In this document: positions 20,975 through 30,462 of the stretch, in pieces
Layout: each line of letters starts with the position of its first letter
Numbering within the stretch: position 1 is the stretch's first letter
NCBI GenBank assembly: GCA_943789485.1
Contig: CALSUH010000002.1
Location: forward strand, 1-64,000
DNA: 64,000 bases
Source: an uncultured Pseudomonadales bacterium
GTDB lineage: Bacteria > Pseudomonadota > Gammaproteobacteria > Pseudomonadales > Pseudohongiellaceae
Direction: 5' to 3'
Program-made: the position numbers and the translations under genes
Notes under the pieces: generated by a model
Databases searched by the model: none
Seen by the model: only the letters and a program-made list of their open reading frames with translations
Told to the model about the DNA's origin: nothing

Positions 20975-22792
20975 ATGAAGCAACTAACACTGAAGCTTCT
21001 CGCTGGATCCATCGTGCTGACATTGTCTTGCGCGACAAGCTTTGCCCATCAGGATGAAGAGACCGAGCCAGTAGAAAATTCTGGTGGAATTCTGCAACGC
21101 TATGGCAGTAATGCAGCGAGTTCATTAGAGTCCGCTACGGCTGACGCTAATTCTATTCCCTTGCTGCGTGACTATTCTTCTGTCACCGATGCAGTCCTAC
21201 AGAATCCCCCTGATTCCGATTGGGTAACCTGGCGCCGCACTTACGATAATCTCGGTTTTTCTAATCTCGACCAAATCAACCAACAAACAGTAGCTGATCT
21301 GGAGCTAGCCTGGCACCAGGAAATAACGGCAGGTAACAACATGCCGACACCTTTGGTCCATGACGGCATCATGTTTCTCTACAGTGCGGGCGATGTCGTA
21401 TTGGCATTGGACGCTACCAATGGCGAGCTGCTTTGGCGTTACACCCATGACGGAGACGCATCTACCAGCCATAAGTTTGGCATTGCGCTCTATGAAGACA
21501 AAGTTCTAGTGCCAACATCAGATTTGCATATGGTGGCACTTAACGCTCGAACCGGCGAAGTCATTTGGGATCATGCGGTAGAGACAGGAGAGGCCACCGG
21601 TTACGCGCTAAGAAGTGCGCCAACTATCGCAGGTGGGCAGGTCATTCAAGGAATGACAGCTTCTTTTGTTCCCGGTGGAGGCTTTATCTTTGCCATCGAT
21701 TTGGAAACAGGAACTGAAACCTGGCGCTTTAATACGCTGGCCAGACAAGGCGAGCCCGGTGGTAACACCTGGAATAATATTCCTCTTGAGGAGCGGCAGG
21801 GTGGGTCAGTCTGGAATACCGGCGCCTACGATGCCGAACTTGATCTTGTTTTTTATGGCGTGTCGCCTACTTACAATACCGGCCCTCTGCTTTATTCACT
21901 AAGCGTGGGTGATGTAAACAATGATGCGCTCTATACGAACACAACTTTGGCGCTACGCCCTGCTACCGGTGAGCTCGTTTGGCATTACCAGCATGTAGCC
22001 AACGATCAGTTCGACCTGGACTGGATTTTTGAGCGCTCCATAGTCGAGTTGGAAGTCGATGGCGAAATGAGAAAGGTAATAGTCACCGCAGGCAAGCCCG
22101 CACTGTTCGATGCCTTAGATGCGGCAACCGGCGAGTATCTGTTTTCAGTCGATCCCGGCATCCAAAATCTCTTTAGCGCGATAAACCCTGTCACTGGAGA
22201 AAAAATCCCCAACCCCAATGTCTTCCCCGATCCGGAAGAAGTTCGAACGGTCTGCCCTTACTACCAAGGTGGGCGCAATTGGCACGCTTCTTCTATTAAC
22301 AACGATACTGGTTTCCTGTTCGTGCCTATCTTCGAAGTCTGTATGGACACGCTGCTTGACGATACGGGTACCCTACTCTCAACTGGGCTACGTGCAGATA
22401 CCCGGCCGGTCCCCGACACCGATGGCAACTACGGTCGCTTGCAGGCAATCAATCTTAAGACCAGGGAATTAGCATGGCAGTACCGACAGGAAGTCGTACC
22501 CGCATCTGCGAGTTTAGCCACCGCTGGGGGGCTAGTGTTTCTTGGCTATCTCGATAATACCTTTAAGGCATTTGATCAACGCTCTGGCGAAATTTTATGG
22601 GAGACAACGCTTGGTTCTATTCCGGCTGCATTTCCCATTACTTACAGTGTGGATGGGAAACAATATATAGCGATTGTTGCGGGGCAGCTGAATATTCACA
22701 CGGGTGTTTGGTTAGGATTACAGAACCGGTTTACTGGATTTGTGCCAGCAAGTCAGGACCCGGCGGCGCTCTGGGTGTTTGCTCTGGAGTAG
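20975..22792 (+). CDS. PQQ-dependent dehydrogenase, exported
   Basis: 605 aa, signal peptide, propeller motifs (LDATNGELLWRY, LNARTGEVIWDH, FDQRSGEILWE), paralogue of 2195-3931. Confidence 0.92.
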   Translation: MKQLTLKLLAGSIVLTLSCATSFAHQDEETEPVENSGGILQRYGSNAASSLESATADANSIPLLRDYSSVTDAVLQNPPDSDWVTWRRTYDNLGFSNLDQINQQTVADLELAWHQEITAGNNMPTPLVHDGIMFLYSAGDVVLALDATNGELLWRYTHDGDASTSHKFGIALYEDKVLVPTSDLHMVALNARTGEVIWDHAVETGEATGYALRSAPTIAGGQVIQGMTASFVPGGGFIFAIDLETGTETWRFNTLARQGEPGGNTWNNIPLEERQGGSVWNTGAYDAELDLVFYGVSPTYNTGPLLYSLSVGDVNNDALYTNTTLALRPATGELVWHYQHVANDQFDLDWIFERSIVELEVDGEMRKVIVTAGKPALFDALDAATGEYLFSVDPGIQNLFSAINPVTGEKIPNPNVFPDPEEVRTVCPYYQGGRNWHASSINNDTGFLFVPIFEVCMDTLLDDTGTLLSTGLRADTRPVPDTDGNYGRLQAINLKTRELAWQYRQEVVPASASLATAGGLVFLGYLDNTFKAFDQRSGEILWETTLGSIPAAFPITYSVDGKQYIAIVAGQLNIHTGVWLGLQNRFTGFVPASQDPAALWVFALE

Positions 22793-22800
22793 GGAATAGG

Positions 22801-22998
22801 AGTGAGTAAGTAGGGACACTAAAGTGAGTAAGTAGGGACACTAACAATTTAACAATTTAACAACTTAAATCTAACCCATAGCATTTGAGTAAGTAGGGAC
22901 ACTAACAATTTAACAACTTAAATCTAACCCCTAGCATTCGATTACTGTAATCAAGAAGCCACCTCGATCTGTTAAGTTGTTATCTTTTTAGTGTCCCC
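22801..22998. repeat. Family A element preceded by two 5'-anchored partial copies (staircase)
   Basis: agtgagtaagtagggacactaa (22801-22822), then agtgagtaagtagggacactaac...catagcattt (22823-22886), then full copy gagtaagtaggg...gtgtcccc (22887-22998). Confidence 0.85.
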
Positions 22999-23010
22999 TA
23001 GTCCGCCCTC

Positions 23011-24303
23011 TCAGTGCTGTAAATGCCGATCGGCAAAATCCATAAATCGCTCCCAATCATATGTCGTCACGTTATGCCCGCCGCGGCGAACGTGATAACC
23101 GATGGTGCTGAGGATGGGCTGCGATATGCCAGGCATTTGTTGCGTGGCTATGCCGTCCGTGCCGAGTAGGCGATAGACGGGATCAGCGTGACGGGCAGAA
23201 AGGAATTCACCGCGCGGATCGGCCCATCGATCTTCTATGGCGCTAGCGACATAGACTGGGCGCGGGGCTATCAGGGCCAGCAGCATATGCTGATCTACAG
23301 GTAGGGTATTCTCCTTGTCGTTATACTGTTTAAAGTTGCCTGCAAACCAGTGTGGAAAACCGGTATTGATTCTCTCGACTGTTTCGCCAAAGCGTCGCCG
23401 CGAGAGTGCCGCACCACCGCTGCCTGAGTTGTTAGAGATCACTAATGCGAAGCGCTCGTCCTGCGCCCCTGCCCAGAGAGCCGCTTTGCCGTGGCGCGAA
23501 TGTCCCATAACTGCAATGCGTTCGGCATCAATGTCGGCATCAGTCTCGAAATAGTCCATCGCGCGGCTCATGCCCCAGGCCCATGCACCGAGGGAGGCCC
23601 ATTCGTGCGCCGCTGGAGCGGTCTGGCCTTGGTCATAGAACAGAGGATGGACGCCGTTTTGAAAGCCATCGTCGAAGTCGGGGTCGATATCACCATAGTA
23701 GACGGTTGCTAGGCCATAGCCGCGCTCGAGGATGTGTTCAACAGGCCAGCGTGAAGCGCGCACTCCCCGCGCAGCTTCCGTAGCTCGATTGTCAATTACG
23801 CCGAACTCTTCTCGGGGGCGCATCCAGCTCGAGGAAAGCGTAATATTGGGATCGGGGTGAATCGAATGATTGCCGTAGTAATTGAGTGCAAGGAACGTGG
23901 CGACTGGTTCGACTCGGTCGCTGGGTAAATAAACGAGAAGGTCCATGCTGGGACCGTTGTCGTCTTCAGTAAAGTAGACGGTAATTTCCTTGCGCGTGGC
24001 GATGCCGTTGAATGCACCCGTATGAACCGATTTGGTCTCGAATCGCAGCGTCACCGCCTGATCTGGTGTTTTACCGTAGACCTGTTGTTCGAAGAGACGA
24101 AGGATTTCAAGCCGGCGATGATCTCGCCAAATAGAGGCGTCGGTGACGGGTGAACCATCTGTTAGCAACAAAGGGTCAGGAAGCGTATAAGCCGGTACTT
24201 TTGCCTCGTCGTAGTTGACTTCCTGAGCCTGAATTCCGCTTGATCCTAGAGCCAGTGCGGCCAGCAGAAACTGCAGTACGAAAATGTATTTTGCCTCTTC
24301 CAT
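23011..24303 (-). CDS. Alpha/beta hydrolase, glucuronoyl esterase (CE15)-like, exported
   Basis: 430 aa; nucleophile motif [38 protein letters not shown] and [12 protein letters not shown] typical of CE15-like esterases. Confidence 0.8.
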   Translation of the reverse strand: MEEAKYIFVLQFLLAALALGSSGIQAQEVNYDEAKVPAYTLPDPLLLTDGSPVTDASIWRDHRRLEILRLFEQQVYGKTPDQAVTLRFETKSVHTGAFNGIATRKEITVYFTEDDNGPSMDLLVYLPSDRVEPVATFLALNYYGNHSIHPDPNITLSSSWMRPREEFGVIDNRATEAARGVRASRWPVEHILERGYGLATVYYGDIDPDFDDGFQNGVHPLFYDQGQTAPAAHEWASLGAWAWGMSRAMDYFETDADIDAERIAVMGHSRHGKAALWAGAQDERFALVISNNSGSGGAALSRRRFGETVERINTGFPHWFAGNFKQYNDKENTLPVDQHMLLALIAPRPVYVASAIEDRWADPRGEFLSARHADPVYRLLGTDGIATQQMPGISQPILSTIGYHVRRGGHNVTTYDWERFMDFADRHLQH

Positions 24304-24437
24304 AGTTACCGGCTTTTCTCATTATTAAGTACGAAACTATATCTTTTTCCTTAAGCGCGAACAATCCATTCATAGGCACCAAAATTTGGGATTGGGTGGT
24401 ACAAAACGAACAGGGACAAATTTGTATGTCGGTATTT

Positions 24438-25016
24438 CTAAGGAATAGTAAATCCAGAAGCCTCAATCTCAGCTCGCGTCATTTCGATCACATTCACATC
24501 CAATTCAATGCTCACTAATGGCTCATCTGAGTCGTCGGTTTCCACGGCAACAATCTTGTCGACCACGTCCATACCGTCGAACACATGACCATAAATCGTG
24601 TAGTTGTCGTCCAACCTGGGAATCCCTTCTGCGTTATGCACCACATAGAACTGACAACCCGCAGATAGCTTGCCGGAATTGTTATCTCTGCCGGCGGCGA
24701 AAGTGCCGTAGACATGTCTTAAGTGTGGCTGAAATTCTGGCTCTAATAAGTGAATTGAGTAGGCAAACCCTTCGGGCGTGTCTGGGCAACCACCCTGAGC
24801 GACAAAACCTTCGATGACGCGATTAAAGGTGTAATCATCCCAGTAACTTGCATCCGCCAGATCAATAAAATTTTGTCGGTGCACAGGTACCTCCTGATAA
24901 AGCCAAATATAGAGATCCCCCAGACGCGTACTTATATGCCCGATCTTGTATCTTTCATCCTGAGGTGTGCAGGCGCTTAGCAGGAAAATTAAAACTGGAA
25001 ATAGAATTTTACGCAT
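24438..25016 (-). CDS. Cyclophilin-type peptidyl-prolyl isomerase, lipoprotein
   Basis: 192 aa; lipobox LSAC; FNRVIEGFVAQGGCPD, GRDNNSGKLSAGCQFYVVHN, YGHVFDGMDVVDKI. Confidence 0.9.
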   Translation of the reverse strand: MRKILFPVLIFLLSACTPQDERYKIGHISTRLGDLYIWLYQEVPVHRQNFIDLADASYWDDYTFNRVIEGFVAQGGCPDTPEGFAYSIHLLEPEFQPHLRHVYGTFAAGRDNNSGKLSAGCQFYVVHNAEGIPRLDDNYTIYGHVFDGMDVVDKIVAVETDDSDEPLVSIELDVNVIEMTRAEIEASGFTIP

Positions 25017-25668
25017 AATCGAGTGTCGTCTGGCTTTGTGTTTGTTCGCCCATAATAAGGAACAAACGGGACACCCACAACTTAATCGTTAGAATACCAG
25101 AGGCGAAATGCCTCTCACTAAAACGATCGGTTTTACTGGGGGAACCGCAGAGTACTTTGATTTGTTAATCACTAACCTCAATTCGTATTCAATAAAAACC
25201 CGACCACCATCAAAGTGATCGAGTTTCAATTTGGTGGTATAGAAGGAGTTGAGCCTGCAGAGTAAGTGATTGAATTTGGTAGAAGAGAGCGAACATCTGA
25301 CTAACCAATGTGACTTAGAGTGTTACAAAAAAGTAATGGTTGTTGCCTTACAATTATAGTCTGGCAGAGGGAGTTGGTTTGGGAATATAACTAGCTGACA
25401 TTATGAATACGTTGGGTTCAGATATTGCCGGTGTTACAAAGGATGTTACTAAGATTTCCTACTTAAAAAATACCTGAAACCTCGACCAATTTTGAACATT
25501 TAGAAAGCTAATTTTTCAGAATAGAAAGAATCTTGCAAAGAGCGGGAAGTTCACAAACCCATTTGCCGTGCCGTACTCATTAATATAGAGTTGTCCACGA
25601 TAAGTATGGGATAGCCAGATAGTCAGGCGCACTGCCGAGCGATCCATGAATCCGCAGGGAGAACGAAG

Positions 25669-26307
25669 ATGATGAAGCCGTTGAAGATTGGCTTACTGGT
25701 AGTCGGCGTCCTCATGGTGGGGACACTTTTGACGCTGCGCGTGACCGGGCTGGCGCCAGGACATCCCAGTGCCGAGGAATACCTCAATGCCAGCCGGTCG
25801 GCCAGGCCAGGATTGTGGTTGGCGGGGGAGGTTGTTCATGAGGCGGTGACGAATTGGGACTGGGTCGACCAGTACAGCGACGCCTTCAGCCAGAACGCCA
25901 CCGAGCTTGAGACTCGTACCTGGTACGGCATCCCCCACTCCGTCACGGTCCTACTGGTTCCGCGTGGAGACAAACTCTACCTGCAGTCGAGTGCGCAAAC
26001 ATTCAGATTGAACAAAGAGTTCCCATACGGCAAGGCGTGGTGGAGGAACGTCGAGCGAGATCCACGTGTGCGCCTGAAGATTGGCGGAAAGATCTACGAA
26101 ATGACTGTGGCATTGATCCAAGACCGGGCCGAGGTTGCTCGATTGCGAGGGGGGAGAGACGCTCTTGTGAAAGAGATGGCTGACGGTGGGAACGAATACA
26201 TCACTGAGGAGTGGCACTATTGGCGCGTTTACCAGAGAAACGTGCCGGAATATGGCACAGGGGCTGCGGTTGCGGCATCCGACTCAGAAACTCCCCGCGC
26301 CCAATAG
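25669..26307 (+). CDS. Membrane-anchored hypothetical protein, possibly flavin/F420 split-barrel fold
   Basis: 212 aa, N-terminal TM segment; TVLLVPRGDKLYLQSS...WWRNVERDPRVRLKIGGKIYE pattern. Confidence 0.6.
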   Translation: MMKPLKIGLLVVGVLMVGTLLTLRVTGLAPGHPSAEEYLNASRSARPGLWLAGEVVHEAVTNWDWVDQYSDAFSQNATELETRTWYGIPHSVTVLLVPRGDKLYLQSSAQTFRLNKEFPYGKAWWRNVERDPRVRLKIGGKIYEMTVALIQDRAEVARLRGGRDALVKEMADGGNEYITEEWHYWRVYQRNVPEYGTGAAVAASDSETPRAQ

Positions 26308-26324
26308 GCGGGGGGAGTTGGTCT

Positions 26325-26676
26325 AGATATAAGTAGGGACACTAACAATTTAACAACTTAAGTCGAACCCATAGCATCGGATTACTGTAATCAAGAAGTC
26401 ACCCCGATCTGTTAAGTTGTTAAATTGTTAGAGATATAAGTAGGGACACTAACAATTTAACAACTTAAGTCGAACCCATAGCATCGGATTACTGTAATCA
26501 AGAAGTCACCCCGATCTGTTAAGTTGTTAAATTGTTAGTGTCCCCTTGAGCGCCCTAGCGCCAGAAGTCACCCCGATCTGTTAAGTTGTTAAATTGTTAG
26601 TGTCCCCTTGAGCGGAGGTATTCAAGTTGTTAAATTGTTAGTGTCCCCTTGAGGTAATTGTTAGTGTCCCCTTGAG
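26325..26676. repeat. Family A array: near-full copy, full copy and three 3'-anchored truncations
   Basis: Copies at 26325-26431, 26432-26550, 26563-26612, 26624-26653 and 26656-26676; the last four all end ...attgttagtgtccccttgag. Confidence 0.9.
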
Positions 26677-26683
26677 GTATTCG

Positions 26684-28258
26684 CTAGCTCAAGGGCGTAT
26701 CGTCATAGATCACAACGCCGTTAAGTTCTACCCTTGCTGCATCGCTGGGATTTAACAATCTGACGTCAACCCTGTGCTGTCCTACCGGCAGTTGGTATTT
26801 CCAGAACAAATAGAATCGCCTCTTGGTGAATTGGGTCGGCAAAATAGCAGTTTCAACTAATTCTCCGTCAACATAGAGTTCTGCGTCGAATACATACTCG
26901 GCCTCACCTTCGGCCAAAGCGGTGCCTAACAAGGCAAAGCCATTACCCTCGAAGTCGAAACTATAATCGTCTTGCAAGTCAATGGGCTGGCCTCCCACTA
27001 TCAGTGATCGTCTCTCCTTCGCGTAGTGCCCCTCGAAAGCCACTTCCAATGCCACCGTTCGAGGTTCTTGTATGGAAATTGTTATGCTCTCATCACTTAC
27101 CGTGCCACCGCCTCGTTGGATTAACTCCAAGGCGTGTCTATAGGACATATCATAGGCATCGTTTAGAGAAATAGTCGTATAGGCGAAGTCCAAGGCTTCA
27201 ATATCCGCTAGACCCTGTTTCCAGAATACCGGAATAGCGTCGTAGCCGTAAATCGTTCCCAATATGCCAGCTGCAGAAGCCGGATTGCAGTCTGCATCAT
27301 CTCCGGCTCGCGTAGCAATTTCCATGGTTCGGGAGAAATCACCATCGCCATACAGCAGGCCTAGAACAACCCATGCGGCATTGATTTTGGCGTCAATATT
27401 GAATGATGCAAGCATGCCCAGCGGCCCAAGATCAGTATTAGCCCATCGTTCGTTGATAGCCTGCCAGGCAAACTTCCAATCCTCTGAGTTCTCTTCATGC
27501 AGAGCAATCATGTCCGCGATAATCTTGTAGAAGTCACTCTCTTCAGGAATTACAGTAAGGGCTTCATTAATGATCGCCTCTATATCATCGTTAATGAACG
27601 CCAAAGAGTACATGGAGGCGATAAACACTCCGCCGTACCAGCCATCACCGTAGTTCATGATATGACCGACTCTGTCACTGATATCCACTGCGGTGTTAAC
27701 CATGCCCGGGGCCATGATACCGGCGAAATCAGCCTCGATCTGAAAATCGATATCGTCAGCAGCCGGATTGTTTGTCCAGTGGCCTGATTGCGGCGGGCTA
27801 ATGCCATTTAGCACGTTGTAGCGGGCTATCTGGTTGGCGAACCAGAGGCTGTAATCAGCGTTCGCGAATGAGTCGGCGAGAGATTGCGTAGAGGCATCTA
27901 AGCCCTCATCTTCAAACACTTGGACGAAGGAGAGGTCCATATATATGTCGTCATAGACACCCGGTGTCTCTTCGAAGGTTTTCTGCAGATAACCATCGTA
28001 CCAGGGCAGGTCATAATCATCGGGAACTCTTTCACTGTTGAATTTGAACTCCACCGGGAAACCGTAGGTTACGCCGATGGTCTGTGCGGCCCATGCACCT
28101 TTGATTTTGTCTTTAAGAGCCTCAGGTGAAATAGTTACTATGCTCTCTGCGGAAAGCGCTGGCATGGAAAGCAGGAATAAGCCTAGAGAGGTAAATAGCG
28201 CGGTAAATAGAGCAGTAAGTTGTATACCAATTGTCTTTGTTCTTTTCTTGGTAGTCAC
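26684..28258 (-). CDS. ADP-ribosylglycohydrolase family protein, exported
   Basis: 524 aa, signal peptide; IKGAWAAQTIGVTYG, YDDIYMDLSFV, ATRAGDDADCNPASAAGILGTIYGYDAIP. Confidence 0.85.
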   Translation of the reverse strand: MTTKKRTKTIGIQLTALFTALFTSLGLFLLSMPALSAESIVTISPEALKDKIKGAWAAQTIGVTYGFPVEFKFNSERVPDDYDLPWYDGYLQKTFEETPGVYDDIYMDLSFVQVFEDEGLDASTQSLADSFANADYSLWFANQIARYNVLNGISPPQSGHWTNNPAADDIDFQIEADFAGIMAPGMVNTAVDISDRVGHIMNYGDGWYGGVFIASMYSLAFINDDIEAIINEALTVIPEESDFYKIIADMIALHEENSEDWKFAWQAINERWANTDLGPLGMLASFNIDAKINAAWVVLGLLYGDGDFSRTMEIATRAGDDADCNPASAAGILGTIYGYDAIPVFWKQGLADIEALDFAYTTISLNDAYDMSYRHALELIQRGGGTVSDESITISIQEPRTVALEVAFEGHYAKERRSLIVGGQPIDLQDDYSFDFEGNGFALLGTALAEGEAEYVFDAELYVDGELVETAILPTQFTKRRFYLFWKYQLPVGQHRVDVRLLNPSDAARVELNGVVIYDDTPLS

Positions 28259-28443
28259 CGTTCTCTCCTCAAATATACTAACGAACTTAGCGACACTAGG
28301 CGCGTTAGCAGCCTAGAAGAGTCCTACCCTAATTCGCTATTTGCAGCTTCCAAATGCTAATGTAGGAACATAATCTAACCACTGCAGTTGGCTTCAGGGG
28401 AACCAAATCCCGACATGATAAGAATGGGAAGAGGGTAACATTC

Positions 28444-29358
28444 ATGATTGGAAGTACTCAATCTGTTATTACCGTTATCGGTAGTATCAACACCGACATG
28501 GTAGTAAAAACCGCGCAGCTTCCCGCGGCTGGGGAAACGGTAACCGGTGGTGCCTTTTTTATGTCTGCTGGGGGCAAGGGGGGGAACCAAGCAGTAGCGG
28601 CTGTTCGTCTGGGGGCACAGGTGTCGATGGTCGCCAATCTCGGCACGGATATGTTCGGTGATGCCGCTATTACTAGATTGCAGGCTGAGGGTGTCGACTG
28701 CAATTATGTTAGTCGGGACGAACAGCATGCCTCAGGGGTAGCGCTAATTAGTGTTGATGACAGGGGAGAGAATCACATCGCTGTCGCACCGGGCGCGAAT
28801 GCCACGCTGCGTAAGCAATATGTCGAAGACGCATTCGAACAGGTGCAAGCTTCATCGTTAGTGTTAATGCAGTTGGAAATCCCGATGGACATAGTAGTCA
28901 CAGTTGCTGAGCTTTGCACAGAGAAGGGCTGTAGACTTATCTTGGATCCCGCTCCCGCCCAAGACTTACCCGAGGCGGTTATTGCCGGCGTCTACTTGCT
29001 TACTCCCAATGAGACTGAAGCCGAATCACTGACCGGGATTCAGGTGGTGGATGAGGATACCGCGCGGGAAGCGGCAACAAAGCTATTGGCCGCCGGTGCT
29101 CAAAATGTTGCAATTACCCTTGGCAAGCAAGGGGTTTTTCTGGCAAACGAAGAGGTTTCGCATCTCATCCCGAGCTCGGTGGTTGATGCCGTTGACACGA
29201 CTGCGGCGGGCGACTGCTTCAATGGGGCCATGGCGGCAGCGCTTGCCGGTGGAGGCAGCTTATCCGAGAGCATAGACTTTGCCTGCAAGGCCGCTGCGAT
29301 TTCAGTGACCCGACTTGGGGCGCAGGACTCCATGCCTTATGTTCGTGAGCTGGGCTAG
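28444..29358 (+). CDS. rbsK: Ribokinase
   Basis: 304 aa PfkB: IGSINTDMVVKTAQLPAAGETVTG, GGKGGNQAVAAVRLG, TTAAGDCFNGAMAAAL. Confidence 0.92.
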   Translation: MIGSTQSVITVIGSINTDMVVKTAQLPAAGETVTGGAFFMSAGGKGGNQAVAAVRLGAQVSMVANLGTDMFGDAAITRLQAEGVDCNYVSRDEQHASGVALISVDDRGENHIAVAPGANATLRKQYVEDAFEQVQASSLVLMQLEIPMDIVVTVAELCTEKGCRLILDPAPAQDLPEAVIAGVYLLTPNETEAESLTGIQVVDEDTAREAATKLLAAGAQNVAITLGKQGVFLANEEVSHLIPSSVVDAVDTTAAGDCFNGAMAAALAGGGSLSESIDFACKAAAISVTRLGAQDSMPYVRELG

Positions 29359-29480
29359 TAGAGATTGGCTAATAGGGATCTGCGCGAGAGACTATGGGAT
29401 TAACTTAGCGAGCAGAGCAAGATTAACTTAGGTTTGCTCTAAAACACATAGACACGCAGTTCGAAAAATAGGAATAAGTA

Positions 29481-30434
29481 ATGAAAATAATTAGCATTAC
29501 ATTGGTTTCAGTAATACTACTAACTGCCTGCGGTGCAGATGATTCAAGCGACTCGTCCACCCTAGGCGATGCCGCTGCTAAGCCGATGATTGCCTTGGTG
29601 ATGAAATCCCTCGCCAACGAATTTTTCGTCAATATGGCCAACGGCGCAGAAGCCCATCAGGCCGAACATGGCGAACAATATGAGCTCCTGGTGAACGGCA
29701 TCAGAAATGAAAGTGACTTAGCTCAACAAGTAAACCTAGTCGACCAGATGATTAGCTCGGGAGTGCAGGCCATCGTTATCGCCCCTGCAGATTCCAGGGC
29801 GCTGGTGCCGGCGTTGGCACGTGCTGTCGCTGCAGGAATCGTAGTTATCAATATTGATAATCGCTTAGAGCCAGAAATCCTGGAGGAATATAATTTACAA
29901 ATTCCCTTTATTGGTCCAAGTAACCGCGAAGGGGCAAAGTTGGTAGGCGACTATGTGTTGCAGGGGTTGGATGATGATAGTGAAGTAGCAATTCTTGAAG
30001 GGATTTCCTCTGCATTTAATTCTATTCAACGGCGAACTGGCTTTGAAGAAGCTGTGGCTCAAGCGAATATGCAAGTGGTGACCTTACAGAGTGGTGATTG
30101 GGATCAAACCAAGGCCGCGCAGTTAACCTCGGCAATTCTATCTCAGTATCCCGGGCTGGATGTCATTCTAGCGGCTAACGACAATATGGCGCTGGGTGCT
30201 GCCTCTGCAGTCGCGTTGGCGAATCTCGATCACAAGGTAACGATTGCGGGGTTTGATAATATCAGCGCAATACATCCGTTGCTTGAGGCGGGAGCGGTAG
30301 CGGCTACCGTAGACCAATTCGGTGAGCAGTTAGCGGTATTTGGTATAGAGTACGCGCTTGAAGCCGTGGCGAGCGGTACTGTGCTTGAAGACCGGGAAAC
30401 CCCTCTTGAGTTAATTACCGCAGCCTCGCTTTAG
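29481..30434 (+). CDS. rbsB: Ribose-type ABC transporter substrate-binding lipoprotein
   Basis: 317 aa, lipobox LTAC; periplasmic binding protein: QVNLVDQMISSGVQAIVIAPADSRALVPA, NDNMALGA. Confidence 0.88.
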   Translation: MKIISITLVSVILLTACGADDSSDSSTLGDAAAKPMIALVMKSLANEFFVNMANGAEAHQAEHGEQYELLVNGIRNESDLAQQVNLVDQMISSGVQAIVIAPADSRALVPALARAVAAGIVVINIDNRLEPEILEEYNLQIPFIGPSNREGAKLVGDYVLQGLDDDSEVAILEGISSAFNSIQRRTGFEEAVAQANMQVVTLQSGDWDQTKAAQLTSAILSQYPGLDVILAANDNMALGAASAVALANLDHKVTIAGFDNISAIHPLLEAGAVAATVDQFGEQLAVFGIEYALEAVASGTVLEDRETPLELITAASL

Positions 30435-30462
30435 AGAAATTCAGCCGATGAGAACATAAATC

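Noticed and set aside
26325-26676. Possible CRISPR array
   Set aside because: Repeats are of different lengths, nested and edge-anchored, with tiny irregular spacers and no cas genes; not a CRISPR pattern.
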